NCBI GenBank assembly: GCA_026413225.1
Contig: CM048552.1
Coordinates: 147,325,053 to 147,389,052, forward strand
Direction: 5' to 3'
Length of the DNA stretch: 64,000 nt
Origin: Otis tarda
Lineage: Eukaryota > Chordata > Aves > Otidiformes > Otididae
Notes under the pieces: generated by a model
Database searches by the model: none
What the model saw: only the letters and a program-made list of their open reading frames with translations
What the model was told of the DNA's origin: nothing
Made by a program: the position numbers and the translations under genes
In this document: piece by piece, positions 33,133 to 45,700 of the stretch
How the letters are laid out: every line of letters begins with the position of its first letter
How positions within the stretch are numbered: position 1 is the first letter of the stretch

Positions 33133-36100
33133 TTTAAACTTGCTCCTCAGCCATATAGTTTTTCATATGCTGCTGTCAATGTATGGCTTAATAATGTAAA
33201 GTGTCAAATGTATTATACTACACATATGAATATGGATAGTGCACCTGGTTCATTAAAAGCTCTGGATTTAGCCTACCCTCTATGAGAATTAGCTACTATA
33301 AATTGAAACTGAATTTGCCATGAATACCTACTCACCTCAGCTTGGAGAGATGATGTGACTGCGTATACCTGCTGTACCTCATGAAGTTATACCCTGAAGA
33401 TTGTGAGACCATACAGAATTTGACCACGTTGTGGTTTTACAGAAGACCAGAGGGCTGTACATAAGGAAGCTTGAAAGCTAAATGGCAATAACTCCGAAGT
33501 TTTTTGAATGCCAGCAAAGCAGGCATTCAGATGTAGTACAATGAACTACTCAATATCTGTAAAAAGGCAAGGATTTTTGCACAGAATTGTATCGTGACAC
33601 AGTCATTTAATCTCTATAGCTGATTGTCACTGCCCATGCTGTGGTAAAGAGACACAAGGGAAATTAAGGATATACATCCTCATGTTAACACCACACATTG
33701 TTCTTACTGCTCTTATATCCTGAATTATTGACTTTAATCAGGGCTTGGAAAGGCTTGCTTTCTTTTTACCAGTCCCTAGAGAAAAGGAGCTGCTAATACA
33801 ACTTTTGTAGACTGTAGTTGCGTTGGTTTGCCTGATCATGTGTATGTGAATTTATAAATGAATTCACATGATAATTGGTTTGAAGTAATGGGTAATTTTG
33901 TGTTCCATTCTTGCAATTAATAAAACTTTATTTCTCCCTCTCTCTTTCTGTGACTTCTATTTTTGCTGTAGTTAGACAGTAGTAAGTATCAAAGATCAAA
34001 CTTACCGTAAGAAGAAAAAATGCAATAAAAAGCAAGAGTATTGTTAGACCAGCTCTCCACAAGCAATAAATGTCTCATTTGTACTATAGAACAATTCAAA
34101 CAAATCCAAATACAAACAAGCAATTGAGATACGTGATTTCCCAGAGGAAGATGCAGATGCCATCAGTGAGGAGACAGCTGTTGTAAGACACCAGTCTTGA
34201 AGATTCTTGTCTTTCTTGCACGTGCTACAACTTGGTAGTGCCTGTGACACCAGAGTCTGTGTCTGCATTTTTTCTGTGTTTCTAGTTGACCACTTTCTAC
34301 CACACACAATGCAGACTGGAAGAAAAAGAGTATCAAAGAAGTGTTCTTGTCTATTGATAATTTGAACATAGATGTTGGGAAGAGTTTGGGCTATTGAATA
34401 TAGTTCCAGTACTATAATGTAGTACTGTATAAAGGCCTGGAAATATAGAAGGTTCATGAATTATAGTTGCCCATGTGCCTTGTCCTGTGTATCCACCTTC
34501 AGTGTCTGCACAAAGTCTGGGGAGACTCTTTGAGTGAAGGAGTCCCTCCAAATGGACACTATGTCTGGTTCCATATCCATAATTTCTTCCTACTACAAAC
34601 ACTTCTGTTCCTCCATTGCCATCTATGTTCTTTACAGTCATATGAGGAGAGGTAGAACTTGCAAACAAGGGGGAAATGGTAAAAGGTCATTAAAAATTGG
34701 AAAGAAAATAAAGATTAGCAGGTAAGAAGATAGATGTGCGAGTCTGGCCTGGAACGGCACTCTAGAACCGTGGTTATATATCAATGTTGTCATTTTCTAT
34801 CTTGCTTTCTCAGAGAAAGTTAAAAAAAAAAGACTTTATTTTTAGAGATGACTATGGTCTGGCTTGCACAGAAGAGACAGCTGGTACATCACTAAATCCT
34901 ATATATATTTAATAAAATGTTTGAAATGTTGCCTTTCCTAGTGAGATGCTTGTGATGTACTTGAAAAGTATTCAGTGTTTTGAAAAAGAAGATGTGATCA
35001 CTTTTTTTGGGAAGTAGTTTTCTGATTTAGTAGCTATTGTTAGATAAAGTGCCTGAGCAAAACAGTAGTTACCAAGCTTTCTGCAATAGCCACAAGTTAC
35101 GTAAAACAGAAAATGGAAAAAAGGCTCCACAAGAATTTATTCCAGTTTTGATTAACCCATGACAGCTTCCTGCGGTTCAACAATCCAAATTTCCTGAACT
35201 TCAGTGAAAGCAGCTGAAGAGAGATGGCATTTTTTAGTTTCATTGTCAGGTAAATATATAAACAACTCATCTCAGGGATTTGTCTCTTATATTACGTTGT
35301 TGGATTTACCATCTGGCCTCTACTGGTGAGATTTATTATCATTTTTATATCAGCAAGATATACCAGTTCAGTAGTAATATATTTGTTACTTATTACCTAT
35401 CAAATACAAAAATAATAGAGTTCAGTACATTAATGTCTTAAAGTATTTATGAAAGATAATAAAATAGGTTCATGGCTTATTGCTCTAGTTTTTTTGACCT
35501 CTACCACGGTTAAGCCAATTTCAGTCATGTACTGGAGACCTTATTTCAATATGTGGTTACAAAACTATTTACTATACCTTGCAGGAAAATTGTAGCTGTT
35601 TGAAGATTTTTTTGACTATGGTGAAGGAATGCTGTTCCGTAAGAGGTTCCAAAACTGCTTGTAATGCTGTATGAATCTGACTTTTTAGAAACAATTGGGC
35701 AAATTCAGATGTGACTGTGTCTGTTCATGAAGAGTTATCAGTACATAATAGGAATAATCTCAACATCCTTAGCAAAGAGATCTCTTGAGGGACTTCATTA
35801 TGGAGTGCACCTTATTTCTGAATTCAGGCATTGAGCTGGAGACTTGAGCCTAAATATTCAGCTCAGCTGTGATAGCGATGTCTCTTGTCTGTGTATAGTG
35901 GCTTAATATGTAGTATATCAAGCATGTTTATTTTTGTAGTACTTAAGGAAGATTCTAGCAGCAAAAATTCAGCTAAAAGGAAGGAACTTATACTTCAGAA
36001 ATGAAAACTTATGAGAACATCAGGATTGTTGCCAGCTGCCAGAATGACGAAGGAAAATCCTGATACAATGCAAATACCAGTGAAGTGAGACCTTGAGACC

Positions 36101-37168
36101 TGCAAGGGTTTCTAGAAGAGTTTAAATTGTTTAGGCTGATAAAACAAACAGGGAAAGGAATAGGAGTGTTGTCAACAAATGCATACAGGAAAAGAAAAAG
36201 CACTGGAAAAAAGAAGAGTTGTTTAGGCTAAGTAAGAGTATTCACACAGACATGTGGCCACGAATAAATTTATGATGGGCATTAAAGCCATTAGAACAGC
36301 TAGAAGGTCTCCTATGGGAGTAGTGGTGAAACTATTCTGACCTACTTCTGTGCTGGAGCACAGTCAGTTTCTGAAAGAAAACCCATAATACAACAATGGT
36401 AATCCTTATCAGTTTTATGTTTCTTGGTTCACAGTAAGCAGGCTAGACAATCAAGGAAGGCAAGAAGGAACTGGCATGGAGGTGCTAGACAATCTTTTCT
36501 AATTAGCTACTAAAGGCTATGAGAGTGAAAATATTTTAAAGGCCAGGGTTGTGAGTATTTGCTTTGCCCTTTCTCTATCTGCAAGTAATCTATTAAGTTA
36601 TTAGTACATCCAAAATACTTCTGTGGCACTGGCCATGTTACATCCTGATGCCCAAGGCAGAGTGTACTCTGGTGCAGCAAAGTAACACCATCTTCCCTTA
36701 TTTCGCAGAGGAGTAATAGGTGAGTTACCCCACCGCTCCATAAGCTGCCTTTGACTCTGTAACCTAGTACAAAATAGACAGAGGTTCATGTTTAGATAAT
36801 GTTCAGGCACCTCCTGTGACACCACTGACTCAATGTAGAAGATAATTGGAGCGGAAAATTTCTTACCTACTTGGTGTTAACCATAGCTGGGCAGAGGAGG
36901 AGGTGACATGTAAATGTGTCAAGCCAGAATAGTACCAGAACACTAAAGAGACTTAATTATCCCAGTACTATAAGACTACACTACACACACACTGAGATGG
37001 TGCATTTCCCCCCCGGCTCCTTGGCTGGCAAAATGCTTGAGCAAAAATGAGATGGAGAAGGTAAGATATGGATCCCCATCTTGACTTTCCACAGGGATGG
37101 GGAAGCACTCCTGAGCATGGAGCCTGCAATTTCCTGAAGCTGTAGTATAAAATATGCTAATTGTGTGA

Positions 37169-37274
37169 GTGAGAGAAGGAGAGGTTCAGAGAGGTTCGGA
37201 GAGGAGAAGTTCGGAGGGGTTCGGAGAGGAGAGGAGAGGAGAGGAGAGAAGAGGAGAGGAGAGGAGAGGAGAGG
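37169..37274. repeat. Purine (GGAGA)n microsatellite with GAGAGGTTCGGA prelude
   Basis: About 106 bp of almost pure G/A on the + strand. The first part (to about 37226) is built from GAGAGGTTC(A/G)GA-like units, and the second part is a GGAGA pentanucleotide array. Polypurine tracts like this can form triplex DNA. The open frames crossing it on both strands are repeat artefacts. Confidence 0.93.
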
Positions 37275-40200
37275 ACGGTATTCTGGAGCAGTCCTTTACC
37301 CTCTCCTTTATAAACTTGCTGTAGCAGCAAAAAGTAAATATGAAAGTACATGTGTGTGAGGCTGCTTTTTTAGCATATACACTACTTTTACAAAAGCGGA
37401 AGAAGTGAATTGAAGCAGAGGATCAGCCAAATATTTGGTACCGTTTGACAAGATTTTCATCTATGGTGGTAACCAGTATGACATACCACTCAGTTTTCTG
37501 GCAGCATGGCTTTCAAAACTCTATATGACTGGTGCTTCTGTTATATACTAAAGATCTGCTCTAGCAGTTGGACTACTCTACTTAATAGTTTGAAAGTAAT
37601 AAATCTGTTACTTGGACAATACAACAATTAGTACTTAAAATGAATGAAGACTATTTTGTGTCTGTAAGACCCATCTTCAGGAAAGAACCATCTTCTCTTT
37701 CTGATAGTCTGAGCAGCGGCTTGAAGGTAGCAATGGCTTGACTTTATCAGTGTTGCACTCTATGAAGTGCACTCTCCAAGAGATGAGGAGAATAAAATGC
37801 TTTTTTTTTTCTTTTTTTTTTTTTTTTGCTAGTCAGAAAGGACACCTTCAAAGACCTGACCTCTTTATACTAAAACCTACAGAGATACATTGGAGTCTTT
37901 TGTAACTTGTAAACCAAATATATATTTTGTATTGGGGCAAAACACTGGAGACGTTTTAGGAGACAGTCACCAAGCTTGATCATCTGTGGGCTCTGTTCTG
38001 GAAAGAGGAGAGAGATAACCACATGGTAGAAGCTGTGAATACACATCTTACATCTTCTAATGCTCAGGACTCAATACAACCAAGCATTAATAGAGGCCAT
38101 CAGGCCATCACCTAAAGGTGTATATAAAGAGGCAACACTGAAATTGCCTCTTATATAGAAAAAAGCCTTTTTCAGCCTCTTGTGGAAATAGAGTAATTGA
38201 CCCAATTTGTAGTAAAGACAGTGAACTTCACACCAGAGAAGAAGAAACAAGTCCTACTGTTCCTGCAATAAGTCCGGTGCAAACTGATGGACCTATATGT
38301 TTACGTGATCTCTTCTGCAATAGAGAGAAGTGGGATCTGAATTGATGACAAGGCACTCTCAGATGCTTTTATGTAGTTTGTGCAGCCTGTCTTCTGTGGG
38401 TTTTGCATCCATAGAGGAAGCCTGGAAGAGGGGCTGGACCGTGTGGGACTGTATATCCTGAAGTGCTCTGCCTGCCTAGCAGATCCAAGGGGCAAGTCAC
38501 AGACAGATTATACTCATCAAAACTTCTTTTTTTCTCTTTCTGCCAAAGCTGTGTTGGAGTAACCAGCAAGGCTTAGCTGGAAGGACACAGATAGAAAGTA
38601 ATAGTGTGTCTCAGCCCTCTTATAGTGCCTGCTTGCAGTGGATGTGGAAGGTAGCTGAGGAGACTAAAGGTCAGCAGAACTTGACTCTTACAGCACATAT
38701 TAGTCGGTGTTGGGCAGAAATGTGTCTCTCTTGTAGATTCCAGATATTACACACTTTTTTGAACCCTCTAGTAGCAGCATTGGAGCAAGCAAGAAAGAAA
38801 CTTTTACCCTTCCTGCTCTTAAAAGAAGTGAACTAAAAAGTCCAATGCATTTTTCACACAATGCAAATAGAAGATTTCAAAACCCAAAGGGCTTTGATCT
38901 TTTACTAGGGGCAAACTTTTTCTCCCTGTTCTTTTTACAAGAAAGTGACCCGGAAATTTTGAGCCTAACACAACTGAACTGAGAAAGGAAGGGATGGTGA
39001 CAGTGAGGTAGAGGAAATTCCTGTAAAGGAAACAGACTCAACACAGTGCACAGCTAGAGCTAACCACAATTCTTATCACATAGTGTAAGATGTGCAGGTA
39101 AGATTTTCAGATAATTATTTTTTTTTTAAATTACAGCTTTTAGCTTCAGATTTTAGCCCTCCCTACCCCATCTGCTTGAGAGGTGAGTTGGTTTTATTGT
39201 CTTTGATGTGCATTTAAAAATAAATTGGTTTTAATTTCTTTGTCAGACAAAACAGCAGTGTCTTAGTAAGTAGCTTCATTAGATTTTGGGTTTGCTTTAT
39301 CTATATAGTGAAGCTTTTTTCTTCTGTGTGACTATGACTGATCTTACTCCTAGAATCAGATTATGTTTGCCTTTCCGTTGGTGTAAACCCAATACAAGAC
39401 ACAGGAATTAATAGCTCTGCTGCTGAAGTTATTTTTATCAATCAGAATAGTTGATTGTAAGATTGTGGCATACCACTCTTTACTAGACTTCAGAGATATC
39501 ATGAAACCTAGTGCAGCTCTCAGTAAGTTGATTTTGATTTCTTTGCTTATATTTTATGTAAATGCACTCAAAATGTCATGAAATAGAGATTTACTGTTTT
39601 CTTGAGAGAGTTCTTTAGGTTGAAACATAGGCAAATAATACAATACTTATTCATCTTTTTTATATTTTTTTTTACCACAGGAAATTATTATAAGACCACA
39701 TTAATTTCCTTTGTATATAAGTTATCTTCCAATTAAATGACCTCCTAAATCCTTAGACTGAGGATATGATCATATGAGTGCGTACATGGCAGGAGAAGGC
39801 GGAGAGGCTCTTGATAATATGCTGCCCAGAATAGAGTGCTTTCTTTTTCTGGCAGATATTGACCAAGATAAAATGAGTCATTGAATATATTGAGTCATTG
39901 AATCACCCTGAGTTCACCTGCACTGCAAATACACCTGAATGGTCAGTTTTAGATTATCCTGTTTTGGGTACCCCTCTCCTTTGGTAATTGCTGTGTGCTT
40001 CTGCTGTGAACTTCTCTCTTCCTGTCAAGCACACTTGCAAGGCAACTATTCTTAATTCCACATACTACCATACTTTTTAAGCACTATAAAAATGTAAAGT
40101 TCCTGAGGTTCTCTAATAAAAGAGTTTATCAGTAAGCAGAAAAATTGGCAGTGGTGTATTTTTCCATGACTAGCAAAAAACAAGAGAAAATTATACAGAT

Positions 40201-40591
40201 TGCTAGCCAAAGTTATAACATTCATTAGGTAACCCTCCCTTTTACACTTCTTCCCTATTCGTGGTGAGCTTTTGAGCTTGAAGAGGGTGCTGTTAGCATG
40301 GCAGTAAACCAGAGAGAAGAGAGATTACACATCATTGGCATTATTAAATGCTTTGTGAATGGTCGCTTGGTGTGGTTTTGCTACACCTAGTCTGTGTGTT
40401 CCCAGTTACAGACAAACTGGCAGCTGGGAAATAAATGCTTCCACCACTTACCTTGTGCCAGGTCAGGCGCTCCTTCAGTAGCTTCTGATGGCTTAACAAA
40501 TTGAACTGAGTCACTAGAGAGGACTAGAACTGTCACAGGAGAGGAGCTGGACTGTTCTCAGATAAAGGGAGAGGGAAGCGGGAAGGATGGA

Positions 40592-40700
40592 GAGGTAGGA
40601 AGGCACCTTCAAAGGCCATCTGGTCCAACCCCCCTGCAAGGAGCAGGGACATCTTTGACTACATCAGGTTGCTCAGAGCCTCATCCTTGAACGTTTTCAG
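40592..40700 (-). mobile_element. CR1 LINE 3' fragment, antisense
   Basis: GAAGGCACCTTCAAAGGCCA, then TCTGGTCCAACCCCCCTGCA and AGGAGCAGGGACATCTTTGA, are the reverse complement of the CR1 3' UTR seen in the + strand copies (CTCCTTGCAGGGAGGTTGGA). About 110 bp are retained. Confidence 0.9.
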
Positions 40701-42635
40701 GAAAAAATTTTGGTGAGCTGATAAGTGACATGACTCAAAATATCATCCTTTGTTTCATCTAGTATGAATATGGACAGAGATGCAGCCCTAATGAATGCCT
40801 TGAGAGAGTTCTTTACAATTTTCCAGATTTGAAAGAGTCAGGATCCATTAATCTTTTTGCATTGTATAAGAACAATCTTCTTAAAGTTTAGGAGGGCTTT
40901 TGCCCAGTGCTGGTAGGAAACTGTGTCTCTTTATTCAGACTTACTTGTTGGCTTGCAGTTTCAGGATGATTTTAAAAGATGTATGAGGTGATGACAGTTG
41001 GCAGCAGACAGTCTGTAACAATGGGTTAAAACAAATGAGTTAACCTACTCCATATGACCTCTGAGTGTAAAAATAGATCACTCCGTTCACTTGCAAGGAA
41101 TAGAGACATGCTGAAGAGAATGATGACGAAAGTACTCCTCCAGACACAGAAGAGCTACCTGAAAAAGCACAGAGTGGGAGTCCTCTTCATTTCTCTTGTT
41201 TACTCAGTGTGCACTGGATACTCTCTTGCTGCCCGCCTGTATGGGTTGCATCCGATTTGCATGAGGTGCCAACAGACAAGGGACTAAACTTTGCCCGACC
41301 TTTTCTTTTTTTCCCTTGGGCTCACTCAGTGCCTTTCAGGAAGCTGTGCAAATGCAGAGTCACTCTGTGGCCATATGAGCAAATAAAAAAGCTCCTTGAG
41401 GTCTCAGTTGCACCATGTGAACATCAGCAAAGCACACGGCCTTTACTCACTGAGATCTGAGATCAGGCACTCCAGACATGTCAATCACAGGCGCTGCATA
41501 TGTTCTTATTAAATTCCCAAATTAAGCCGTGGCTGTTGATATGCATGCTGGACAGTCTGCCTTCCCTCTGGCTCTGTGGCTGAGAAGGCTGTGGGACACA
41601 GATCAATCCTCTTAGTAGGAGAGGCAAAAGACTCCATGCAATAGGCTTTGGGGTTTCACCTTGGACAGGATGCAGTAATATAGGGGTCTGGGTGCAGCTG
41701 AGTGCTTTTGGACCTCCTCCTAAATTCCCCGGGTCTTCCCAGTCTCAGCTCACGGATGGTACACCACAGAGCTGATAAATTATGATGGTGTGGGTGTTTC
41801 CCTAATCAGCAGGTCTCTGGTAGGGTCGTTCAAGCAGTGCAGCACAGCACTGCAGTGCAGAACTGAGGCCTGACACTGCACAAGTAGGTAAGTCATGGAG
41901 GAGAAAAAGGGTTTTGTAGTTTTCTCTGCTGACCCTAGTGGACATCTTAGGGTATGTCCATTTTAGCTGGTAGTAAAGCCCAAAAGGAGCATGTCTGAAA
42001 GAGTCAGAACCCAAGACCTGGTGTCCGCATAGTATGTGCTTTGAGGATTTTACCTCTGCATAGCTATACTCCCATCCCATGGATTCAATGCCATTTGGAG
42101 CTGCAGCATGTCTTCAGATTTGGTTTAATCCCAAAGGAAACCAGTTTACATGCTCTGGACCTGTTGACCTTCAAGATACAACAGAGCTCCATGGATTTTG
42201 GAGCCAGTTATGCCTTTCTCAGTCTATTGTTGATAATTGTCACTAGATAAAGGCTGATTTTGTTATTTGGTACCTTATCTCTCATCTTAGAGGATGTGTT
42301 CCTCTTCTAACAGCAAGAGCTGCTGAAAGATATGCACTGCAATTCCAGATGTGGAGTTCTGTGTTGCTGTAGGTATAACTTGGAAATCCACCTGTAAGCA
42401 ACTCTATGCGAGATGTATCTAAAGAGGCTGTTGCATATTCTTCAATGCCATCTCTCCTGTATTTGCATGAAATAGTATGAGCAGGAAGAGTGCTGCAAAC
42501 CTCATTTTTAAAAAGCACAATATCTAGGAAATACTGTCTGCTAAGTTCATAGAGCTACAAAATAAAATATGGAATTGCCTATCTATCTTATTGGAGCATT
42601 ATTTAAAAAAAAATACCTGTTTTCCTCTTTTATAG

Positions 42636-42697
42636 AAAGCAAGATGATTCTTAAAAAAAAAGTCTCAGAATATCAACCAAAATCGATAAAGAAAAGT
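42636..42697 (+). other. IL18RAP: IL18RAP 5' UTR portion of first coding exon
   Basis: An acceptor-like TTTTCCTCTTTTATAG ends at 42635, suggesting an upstream non-coding exon. The 62 bp to the chosen ATG stay open in frame and contain an earlier in-frame ATG at 42644, so an N-terminally extended form is formally possible. Confidence 0.45.
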
Positions 42698-42767
42698 ATG
42701 CTCACTTTGTGCTGGATCCTGGCATTGTTTGTTGGTGGGGCAGAAGTTAGGAAGATTAACTTGCCAG
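42698..42767 (+). CDS. IL18RAP: IL18RAP coding exon 1 (signal peptide)
   Basis: It encodes residues 1-23, [14 protein letters not shown] followed by AEVRKINLP, ending in phase 1 at CCAG|GTAAGA. A second in-frame ATG 54 bp upstream would add 18 Lys-rich residues before the hydrophobic core, a less likely start. Confidence 0.85.
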
Positions 42768-45700
42768 GTAAGAGTCTGCTTTGTTGAGGTTTGGTGATGT
42801 GGTGCTTTCCGATAGCTAAGAAAGTTGGATCTTTTTGTTTCTGTTTGCCATGCCTTCATGAGTTTTTCCTGAATCTTTTCATGCTTGTGTCAGGCAAGCA
42901 GCTGTTTCTAGCCCTTTTGCAATCTTTTTAGGTATTGGTAATACAGTTTACCCTCAACATGATTCAAAATTTGGTTTCTTAATAAAAAGAAAACGGTAAA
43001 TGTAAGGGAGAATTTCTGAGAACCTAATGGAGCAAATTAATTGCTTCTGTGACTCCTTGAAGTCTCCAGCAGCTGGTCCAAGCCTGTCAGGGTAGGGGAG
43101 AAGGAAGAGAAAGGCAGAGTGAGACTGATACACCAAAGTCTCCCAACCACACAATCTATCTGGAGGAGCTTGACTCAATCCAGTTATCAGAGAGAAAATG
43201 AAACTGCAAAGAGTGTCCCAGGTGGGTAGGCGAGGAACCGAAGTTTCATGCCCTCCCTTCTGCTGAAGTGAAATCCTGCCCTAATTTCAAGGGTTACCAC
43301 ATCCTGACTGGCAGGAGGGGTTACGCAGTAACGTTGGTCAGCCTTTAGAGAATTCGAGGTTAGGATGGGTGACCACACCTTTCAGAATCCAAAAATTTGT
43401 TTAATTTTAGTGACAGTAACTGAAACGTAAGAGCGGAAAGATTTGAAAGCAATGAGACGACAATGCTTGTCAATCTTACCCTAAACAGAGAGTGTGGTGG
43501 GCAGGCTCTGCTTCTTCAGGTTTATGTTAGTCCCTTCTCCATTAATATGAGGAGACCTTGAAAAGCTGCATCTGCTTTTCTTCAGAGTTGAGGTTTAATA
43601 GGTTAGCACCCGTATTAAATTCTTCAGTTCACTAAAAACCTTAAGCTATTTTCACATTAGGCTTTTTTAAAAAAGCCTAATAAACCTTTCCAAATCTTTG
43701 AATAAAATTTTGAGAACATTGGTAAGTTCCATGTTTAAGGAAATCTGTTAATTCTCTATTTGCCCAGCATGCGAACACATTAAAAATTATTTAAAACAAA
43801 GAAAGGTAAATTTGTATTTTTGTAGTATTCCTAATTATTTTTTTTAAACATGATGATTGTGTGATCTTTTAAACGGTACTGATATCTTATTGTCCTGCTT
43901 TTCAGGATGTTCTAATGTTGAACCTCAAATATGGTATCGAGCAATTAGTGATGAGGAGTTTTTTTTACAATGCACTTTACCAGATAGAGATGCTACCCAT
44001 ATTTATGACAACTCAATTCTAAAACAACATGAGGTGAAATGGTTCTGGCATCAGAAAGATAAAGAGCCACTAAAGGCTATCAAGGGAAGCTCTAATCCTG
44101 CTCTCCAAGGGGACGCACTTTGGTTTAAACCAGTAAGGGAAAATGCTTCTGGAGTGTACATCTGTATGATACGGTATGTAATGCAGGAAAAGGCTTATAT
44201 TTTTATGCAATAATGCTTTTTTTTTTTCTTTTGTCTATTAAATGTTGAACTTTTTTTTTCTGCATCATTCAGGGAAAAAATCCCATGTCTCAAAATTGTT
44301 TTGGAGGTTCAGACAAAGAAGGCAGCAAACTGTTCAGGTTATGACACAAATATGCTATACCTTCTTGCTAACAGTGGAAATTCAATAACTTGTCCTGGGA
44401 CAAAATGCTACAGCCAAATAAAAATGCCAAATGTAAAATGGTACAAGGTAAGAGTCACTCTCTCGAGCATTCAAAAAGGCTAAGTGGAGGTGTAGCTTTA
44501 GGTCTAGTTAATGTTCGTGTGCTGTAGGTTTTTGAACTCTTCTTTGGCAGACAATGCAGCCTGAGAAATTAAACCAAAAGTGGAATCTTGAATTGCTATA
44601 TATCAAGTCTGTAAATAACAGTTTTTAAGAAATTTGACACACCCAAAATACTATTCCATGAAATAGAAGCCTAGAAATACTTTCTTTTCAGCTAAGAAAT
44701 TGAAGTAAATAAGAACGAAAAAAGGTTCTTTACTAAACTGACTTATGATTGAAATTTAAAATTTTAAGGGTTTTTTTTTTTTGAGTTTTTTTAAATTCTG
44801 AAAATATAAAATATACCAAAGAAAAAGTAGCTTTATTAGAAACAAAATTATTTTAAGATTAATGTTTCAAAGTGTTCTTTCCAAGACTCCTGATTTAAAT
44901 GAAACACTATTCCACTGAAACATTATTGACTTACTCTTTTTCGAATGACCACTAAAATACTTGCGAGCTAAAATGTATGCCTATTGTGTTTGTAAGGATT
45001 GTAATATACCATCTAAGCCCATGTAAATGAGCAAATGAAAATGACTGAAATGTCAATTTTGTATTTTACTACCTGATGTTATTTGCATTATTTATTCGAT
45101 CAAGTAGAATTATGACCTAGTCAAAGTTACTCTCCCTTTACTTGCAAACTTTAAATGAGGTATAGCTTTAGCTACATCTTGATTTGAATCCCAAGGAATT
45201 TAAAAAGATTCTTTCCGTTTTGCATTAGTTGATGTTTTTCAGGAATTTTATGTAAGGAAAATTCTTAGTGGCCTTAGAGGATATAAATTCACTAAGTAGA
45301 AAAATAGGGGTGCTTTTCAAAAAATAGTCAGTTTTCAACCTTTTAAAAATAGTGACAGTGTTGCCAATCTCGGACAACCCAAACCTATGATTTATTTCTC
45401 ATAAAAGAACCTGAAAACATTTTTTTTTAAAAATCATTTATTTACAAAATAAAAAAAATACTCAGTCCATAAAAAAGTGATCCTTTTTGTTGCTCTTAAG
45501 TAATAGGAGTTTAATTTAGGTTAGGTTCATGATTTCACATTTCTCTCAGTAATCACAATTTTAAATAATTTTTTTTTGAAATCTAATGATATTCAGATAT
45601 TATAGTCCACAATGTTTTAATATAAATGACAAATGTTCTCAGACTCCTAAAAATCTTTTCTTGAGCTTCAGTGGAAAGAGTTTGGCTTAGCCCTACTGCC

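Larger units (their letters stand above)
31994..42635. other. IL18R1-IL18RAP intergenic region, no gene seen
   Basis: About 10.6 kb with no supported coding exon. It holds a triple 13-bp repeat (ACTTAACTGAGGT units, about 33096-33132), a purine (GGAGA)n tract at 37169-37274, T-runs at about 37801-37828 and a minus-strand CR1 piece at 40592-40700. Open frames up to 137 codons on the minus strand near 34044-34457 overlap one another in different frames and show no domain. Confidence 0.6.

Noticed and set aside
34044-34668. Overlapping minus-strand frames up to 137 codons near 34 kb
   Set aside because: Several frames overlap in different phases, with no domain, no exon-like splice sites and low complexity; chance is the simplest explanation.
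37157-37359. Mirror-image Arg/Glu-rich and Ser/Leu-rich frames
   Set aside because: They are created by the (GGAGA)n tract on the two strands.
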